DNA from: CAVURW01 sp963743595
GTDB taxonomy: Bacteria; Verrucomicrobiota; Verrucomicrobiia; Methylacidiphilales; UBA1321
DNA length: 25,892 nt
Reading direction: 5' to 3'
Assembly: GCA_963743595.1 (NCBI GenBank)
Contig: CAVURW010000060.1
Coordinates: 1-25,892, forward strand
Position 1 is the first letter of the stretch. Each line of letters opens with the position of its first letter. The notes below the pieces were generated by a model that saw only the letters and a program-made list of their open reading frames with translations, made no database searches and had not been told where the DNA came from. Positions 21,477 to 25,892 of this stretch are shown one piece after another. A program made the position numbers and the translations under genes.

Positions 21477-22580
21477 CTACTCGTCCTCGGTTTCTGAAAT
21501 CAGCCCCTGCCCTTCGATCCGCGTTTCGCCTTCCTTTTTCTCCAGAACCATCAGCTTTGCACCATCGGCCTCAGCCAGGAGATCGGCCAGTTTCGTGGAG
21601 TGCGTGGTCACCCACACTTGCGACCGCTCGGAAGCCTTGATGATCAAGCGGGAGAGCGGTTCCAGAACATCCGGGTGCAAACTGTTTTCCGGCTCATTCA
21701 GGACCAGCAGCGGAGCCGGCAATGGACTTAACAGCGCGGCTAACAGACAGAGATACCGCAGCGTGCCATCGGAAAACTCGGAGACGTGCATATTGCGCAT
21801 CAATCCCTGCACTTCCATCTCCAGCCAGAACGCGCAGCCCTGTGCGATGATGTGGATCTTCCAGCCCGGAAACACGTCGGCGACCGCTTCTTCCAGATCG
21901 CGGATCTCACCCTTCTCGGTGATCGTCTGAAGCGCCGCCGCCAGATCAATTCCATCGTGCGAAATGATCGGCGTGTAAACAGAGGGCTGCGGGCGGCGCA
22001 TGGGCGATTCCGGGTCCGTACGGAAATTATCGTAAAAGCGCCACTCCTGGAGGCCGCGTCCTAAAATCGAGAGCTCCGGGTACAGGTGCGGCTCGCGTAG
22101 CTGCGCTAAAACCGGTTCCGATTCCTGGAGCTTTCCGGAGTATTGAACCCGTTGCCCGTCGCTGCCCATCACCCAAGCACCCGCGGCGGATCGCTCAAAG
22201 TAAGTGTTGCCCCGGCGTCGCGGAGTTCCCATCCAAACAAACTCCTCCTTCACTTCCGGATCGAGATCAAATGCCGATGTCGACGGCTTCGGCAAACCCA
22301 GCGTCACCTGGTAATTGAACTGATCCGAACGCGCTTCCAGGATCATCTGCACCGGGCCTTTTTTGCGCGGACCCGCCCACAGCACTTGCGACATCCCGCC
22401 CTCCAGCGCTATCGCCTGGGGCAACCCACCCTGCGCCGTCTTCGCCAAGAGCCGCAGCGCCTTGTAGAGATTGCTTTTGCCGGAGCCATTCGGCCCTGAA
22501 ACCACAGTCAATTGTTTAAGATCGAATTGTAAACGACGGATCGATCGATAGCCCGCGATCGTGATCCGTTCCAATGCCAT
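21477..22580 (-). CDS. AAA ATPase (ABC/SMC-like, AAA_21 type)
   Basis: 367 residues from ATG 22580. The frame is open further upstream, but the protein fold begins MALERITIAGYRSIRRLQF. Walker A is GPNGSGKS (29-36), and the ABC-type signature region is EFSDGTLRYLCLLAALLS. Walker B reads LLVLNEPENSLHP (the usual Asp before Glu is Asn), and the switch His lies in WVTTHSTKLADLL. Between the motifs is a ~200-residue insert with no nuclease motif. Such stand-alone SMC-like ATPases occur both as housekeeping proteins of unknown role and as the motor part of two-gene defence or toxin systems. It is followed at once by the 126-residue gene, so it could be one half of a two-component unit. The 64 upstream codons contain several Cys but no recognised domain. 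Confidence 0.85.
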   Translation of the reverse strand: MALERITIAGYRSIRRLQFDLKQLTVVSGPNGSGKSNLYKALRLLAKTAQGGLPQAIALEGGMSQVLWAGPRKKGPVQMILEARSDQFNYQVTLGLPKPSTSAFDLDPEVKEEFVWMGTPRRRGNTYFERSAAGAWVMGSDGQRVQYSGKLQESEPVLAQLREPHLYPELSILGRGLQEWRFYDNFRTDPESPMRRPQPSVYTPIISHDGIDLAAALQTITEKGEIRDLEEAVADVFPGWKIHIIAQGCAFWLEMEVQGLMRNMHVSEFSDGTLRYLCLLAALLSPLPAPLLVLNEPENSLHPDVLEPLSRLIIKASERSQVWVTTHSTKLADLLAEADGAKLMVLEKKEGETRIEGQGLISETEDE

Positions 22581-22805
22581 GCGCTTTAGGCTGTCGTTTG
22601 CGCCCTTGCTCAGTCGAGACAAAAGCCGCGTTTTCGGTAAAACGCGCTGGTTGCATTTCAGTGGTACGCGATCACACTGTGCGCCTTTTCGGAGCACGTA
22701 TGGCGGATAATCCGAGTAGTCTTCTTTCGAGTAGTGCCAGTGCAGACAGCAGTAGTCATCGGGCCTCATCATCTCAATTCATGATGGTCCGAAGCCCCGT
22801 AAGAA

Positions 22806-24137
22806 TCACTTCAAATTGCTACCTGCATAAAACCCGGTTTTCAGGTTTACCTGGAACGGGTAATTGTTCCGGGTGAGGTACTCGTGAAGTGGCGCTTTAT
22901 AATGCGCATTCTTCAGCTCTGCGGAGAGGTTTAGAAATTCCTGAACTAGATATTTATCCAGGTACGGATAACGGCCCTCAACGCCGTACGTACCAGAGAC
23001 ATACTCCTCCTTTGCCAGAAGCTTCTGCTGCGCACCGCGATAGAAACATTCCCACGGAAAGATCGGTTTTAAATCGGCCGGAAACGTGCCGCGCGAGTCG
23101 CGATCCCGGCTGAACGGCCGCCCGCTATGGCCGGAATCGGCGTAAATCTCGTCGGAGCCGTGGCCGGAAAAATTGATCTTGCGCAAGTCCAGCAGCCCGG
23201 CTTCGCAGATACACGCCACGCCCATCGCGCCTTGATCCTTCACGATTTGGTAGGTCTTTCCGTTGGATTCCAGCAGCTTGTAGCTCTCGCACTCGCTCTC
23301 GATTTTCTTCTTTAACCGGGCGTAATCGGTTTTCGTCAGCTGAATTTTGCGCCCGTTCGCCAGCAATGCGTGCCGTTGCTCAATGATTGAGATGTCCTCC
23401 GTCGCCATCACGGTGTAAGCCTTAAAATCGACCTTCTGCGCGGTCAATTCGCACGCGAGCGCACCGCTGTCGTAACCCGCACTTAGCCCGAGGAAAATCC
23501 TCTGCTCAGTGGAGTGAAACGCGCGTTTCCGCACTGCTTCCTGGAAGGCGCGAATCCAGTCATCGTACGTCTCTTTGTACTGGTTCAGATTGAACTCCAT
23601 GGCGACCGATTCACCCACCTTTTCGTAGGTGCCGAGTCGAAAGGCCAGAACCTTGTTCGCCTCCAACTGTTTCGATTTCCAAAACCCGAGTCGATCCAGC
23701 CCGCTCTTATAGCTCGCCACCCCAATGTTTTTTCCTTCGATGCTCCACCATAAAGGTTTGGTGCCAAACGTATCGGTGGCCATGAGCACCAGCTTGTTTT
23801 TGAGATCGACAAGCACCACCGCGAATTCACCGTCCAAGTGCTTGGCAAAATCGATTCCATGCTTTTGGTACGCCGCCAGAATGCTGTAGCCGTCTGAAGG
23901 AAAATTGCCGAACGTTTTGTAATTGTAGATCTCGCCGTTAAATAACAGGAGCACGCGATTTTTCCCGTCCATGAGCGGTTGCGGCGTGAAATCGCCCGTC
24001 AGACTGAGCAGGTTATGAACGAAGTGGTAGCCCTCAATTTCCAAGTGGCTGGTGGAATCGGGCCCGCGATTCTTTAAGTACCGATTTAACCTCGCGATAT
24101 CGCCCAGCGTCTTGTTCGTAAATAAAATACTGCACAT
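22806..24137 (-). CDS. Asparagine-synthase-like glutamine amidotransferase
   Basis: 443 residues. ATG 24137 is chosen because it exposes Cys2 (MCSILFTNK) as the N-terminal nucleophile and has AGAAGGG upstream; an ATG 33 bases earlier would bury it. The glutaminase domain shows RGPDS (24-28), FNGEIYN (66-72) and a DGEFAVVLVD strand. The synthetase domain has the pyrophosphate loop LSAGYDS (218-224; usually SGGxDS) and SGHGSDEIYADSG, then GVEGRYPYLD. The Arg of the usual HxRLSI block that holds the glutamine carboxylate is Leu43 here (HNLLSL), so glutamine use may be altered. The AsnB reaction makes asparagine, but relatives amidate sugars and peptides. It is shorter than E. coli AsnB. It follows the MFS exporter gene by about 100 bases. 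Confidence 0.85.
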   Translation of the reverse strand: MCSILFTNKTLGDIARLNRYLKNRGPDSTSHLEIEGYHFVHNLLSLTGDFTPQPLMDGKNRVLLLFNGEIYNYKTFGNFPSDGYSILAAYQKHGIDFAKHLDGEFAVVLVDLKNKLVLMATDTFGTKPLWWSIEGKNIGVASYKSGLDRLGFWKSKQLEANKVLAFRLGTYEKVGESVAMEFNLNQYKETYDDWIRAFQEAVRKRAFHSTEQRIFLGLSAGYDSGALACELTAQKVDFKAYTVMATEDISIIEQRHALLANGRKIQLTKTDYARLKKKIESECESYKLLESNGKTYQIVKDQGAMGVACICEAGLLDLRKINFSGHGSDEIYADSGHSGRPFSRDRDSRGTFPADLKPIFPWECFYRGAQQKLLAKEEYVSGTYGVEGRYPYLDKYLVQEFLNLSAELKNAHYKAPLHEYLTRNNYPFQVNLKTGFYAGSNLK

Positions 24138-24241
24138 GAAAGCAAACCCTTCTGGAAAAGCAGCCCGCAAACGTAGCAGGGCGCGGGGAAAGTCGCAAGA
24201 ACCGCTCCGGACAAGGGAGTAAATCGCGGCTTTAGCCGGTA

Positions 24242-25048
24242 TTAGCCCTTATGTCGGCTCATTGCTTCTCCATCGCTCGATTTCACCTTGAGAAAAATCA
24301 TGGAAGAGAGAGCCGTTAGGAGGCCGAGCACAAAAAACGCCTTGTGAATGCCAGCGACCATTTCCACCGGCGTACAATGGGCACGATCCGGCACAAATAA
24401 CGCCGTGGATAGGGACGCCACGGCGACGCCGAAGCTGATCGACATCTGCTGCATGGTACTGGCGATGGTGCTTGCTTTACTGGTCTCCTCCGGAGCGACA
24501 TCGGCATAAACCAGGGAGTTCATGCTGGTATATTGCATCGAGCTAAAGAAGCCGTAGCAAAACATCTCCAGCACGATGACCCACACAGGCGTGGACGGCC
24601 CGATGGATGAAAAAATCATCACCAGCAGGCCCATGATCACGGTGTTCGAAATCAAGATGTTCCGGTAGCCGAAACGTGCGAGAACGGCGGAGCTGACCGA
24701 CTTAAAGAACATCGCGGCGAACGCGGGAGGCATGAGTAAGAGCCCGCTCGTCGTGGAACTCAAGCCCAGGCCCACCTGAAAGAGAAGTGGAAACAGAAAC
24801 GGTATGCCGCCAATGCCCAGTCGCGTTATAAATCCGCCCAAAACGGCTGCTTGAAATGTGCGCAGACGAAATAGCGTAAGGCGCAAGAGCGGGTGGGCAA
24901 TTTGAGTCGAGCGATAACCGTAAATCGCTAGCAAAATCAGCGAAACAACAAGTAGCCCGGCCATCTCCAGCGGTGGCAATCCGTGTTCGCCGAAAACCTC
25001 CAGCACATACGAGAGCAGCGCAATTCCCGCTCCGATGCCCGACATCAC
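24242..25048 (-). pseudogene. MFS (EmrB/QacA-type DHA2) exporter, C-terminal half only
   Basis: About 265 residues with seven or eight membrane spans: SGIGAGIALLSYVLEV, MAGLLVVSLILLAIYGY, then HPLLRLTLFRLRTFQAA, which marks the middle loop of 14-span drug exporters. FFSSMQYTSMNSLVYADVAP, then ASTIASTMQQMSISFGVAVA is the conserved second-half signature. The first ~200 residues, including the DHA2 motif A, are missing. The reading frame enters foreign, GC-richer DNA at about 25035-25048, where hydantoinase B sequence starts on the other strand. It is non-functional as it stands, whether by recombination or by assembly error. Confidence 0.8.
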
Positions 25049-25050
25049 GG
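25030..25050. other. Junction between MFS gene and foreign HyuB fragment
   Basis: Homology to the MFS exporter (minus) and to HyuB (plus) both start or stop inside this ~20-bp interval. It contains a short stretch (GCCCGACATC) usable by both proteins, which would serve as microhomology. The composition changes abruptly here. Confidence 0.7.
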
Positions 25051-25892
25051 CGATCTCCGGCGTGTTTCTCGGCCGGACGAAGCGAGCCGCGTATTATGTG
25101 GCTAGCCGGGCTCACCACGCCGATGTCGGCGGGATGACGCCCGGCTCCATGCCCATGGCGCGCGAGATCTATCAGGAGGGCATCCGCATTCCGCCCATCC
25201 TGCTGGCGCGGGGCGGGCGGCTCGACCGCGAGTTGCTGCAGCTGATCGTCGCCAACGTGCGGACTCCGGAGGAGCGGGAAGGCGACTTGCGCGCGCAGAC
25301 GATGGCCAATGCCCGCGGCGAGCGGCGGCGGCGCGAGATCACCGGAAAATACGGCGCGGCTACCGTCCGCAGGAATATGCGCGATCTGCAGGACTACAGC
25401 GAGCGGATGATGCGGGCGGCGATCGGCAAGCTGCCGCGCGGAGTGTTCCGGTTCGCCGATTGTCTCGACAACGACGGGCTGTCCCCAGAGCCAGTGCGTA
25501 TCGAGGCCGCCATCACGATTGACGGCGATCGGGCGGACGTCGATTTCACGGGATCGAGCCCGCAAACCGCCGGGTCGGTCAATGCGAATTACGCGATCGC
25601 CGTCTCGGCGGCCGCCTATGATTTCGCTGCCTGCTGGCCGAGGATGTGCCCTACACAGCGGGACTGTTGCGCCCGATCCGCGTCATCGCACCGGAGGGAA
25701 CGGTGGTGAACGCGCGCCCACCGGCGGCGATGGCGGCCGGAAACGTCGAAACCTCGCAACGCATTACCGATGTCTTACTGGGAGCGTTGGCCCAGGCTGC
25801 GCCCGAGCGGATTCCGGCGGCGTCGTCCGGTACGATGAACAATCTGACGCTGGGCGGTCATGACGATCGCCGCGGGCGCAATTTTGCGTATT
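25035..25892 (+). pseudogene. Hydantoinase B/oxoprolinase (HyuB) internal fragment, frameshifted
   Basis: The fragment begins inside the family at PDITAISGVFL and continues YYVASRAHHADVGGMTPGSM, EIYQEGIRIPP, and ADVDFTGSSPQTAGSVNANY. These are hallmark blocks of the B subunit of ATP-dependent hydantoinase/5-oxoprolinase. Roughly the first 110-130 residues are missing. A one-base loss near 25622-25624 shifts the frame; the next frame continues RCLLAEDVPYTAGLLRPIRV, NARPPAAMAAGNVETSQRI and PAASSGTMNNLTLGG to the window end without a stop. Base composition is visibly GC-richer, with G/C third positions, unlike everything to the left, so the source genome differs. Confidence 0.85.

Noticed and set aside
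22581..22772. 64-residue N-terminal extension of the ATPase
   Set aside because: The ATPase fold starts at the ATG at 22580; the extension has several Cys but no known domain. It is kept only as a note because the downstream start lacks a clear ribosome site.
24702..25565. 287-codon minus-strand frame
   Set aside because: It crosses the composition junction and lies opposite hydantoinase B and within the MFS gene in another frame; a GC-driven shadow.

Overview
The window looks like accessory-rich chromosome of an environmental bacterium, most likely Verrucomicrobiota. The pointers are a long MobF-type relaxase, a secreted sulfatase next to a pectin-lyase-fold fragment, an Rhs/YD-repeat protein, a Pro-Thr-rich linker remnant, and a tyrosine recombinase whose C-terminus has the motif GHYREL. 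This assignment is inference from gene style; there is no rRNA or other marker gene. I found no tRNA, rRNA or CRISPR array.

Layout. (1) 1-2545: the 3' part of a MobF relaxase/helicase (one frameshift) faces, tail to tail, a second relaxase tail on the minus strand. The two 3' flanks form a large degenerate palindrome whose centre (2000-2090) is a nearly perfect 33-bp inverted repeat. (2) 2532-6096: redox/regulator block, with SDR-TetR-YciI on the minus strand and TetR-extended SDR reductase on the plus strand; a TetR-type operator lies in the SDR promoter. (3) 6097-7049: no intact gene, but a 649-bp MITE-like element (6212-6860) with 61-bp terminal inverted repeats. (4) 7050-10513: sulfatase, a truncated pectin-lyase-like gene fused out of frame to an orphan Rhs tip with a putative papain/NlpC-like toxin, and a candidate exported immunity protein. 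(5) 10514-11411: non-coding, with hairpins and a gene remnant. (6) 11412-17975: an unusual minus-strand operon (VAO-type flavoprotein, ketosynthase lacking both catalytic histidines, GAF/PAS-like sensor without output domain, tandem ribbon-helix-helix protein). It is flanked by an IS607-type serine recombinase that has lost its nucleophilic serine and by a LuxR regulator. (7) 18012-19043: small proteins and a receiver-only response regulator. (8) 19044-21091: a cluster of strong hairpins beside a frameshifted tyrosine recombinase. (9) 21092-24137: small protein, AAA ATPase and asparagine-synthase-like protein, all minus. (10) 24242-25892: half of an MFS exporter abutting an internal, visibly GC-richer fragment of hydantoinase B. 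The two genes are cut at the same point, so this is a recombination scar or an assembly chimera.

The most interesting unit is the 11.4-18.0 kb block. The apparently dead IS607-like protein keeps its HTH, sits divergent to the flavoprotein/ketosynthase operon, and shares with it a promoter containing direct repeats spaced exactly 20 bp. I infer that the transposase has been recruited as a regulator. Three genes (relaxase, integrase, hydantoinase B) carry single-base frameshifts in homopolymers, so sequencing error must be excluded before they are called pseudogenes.
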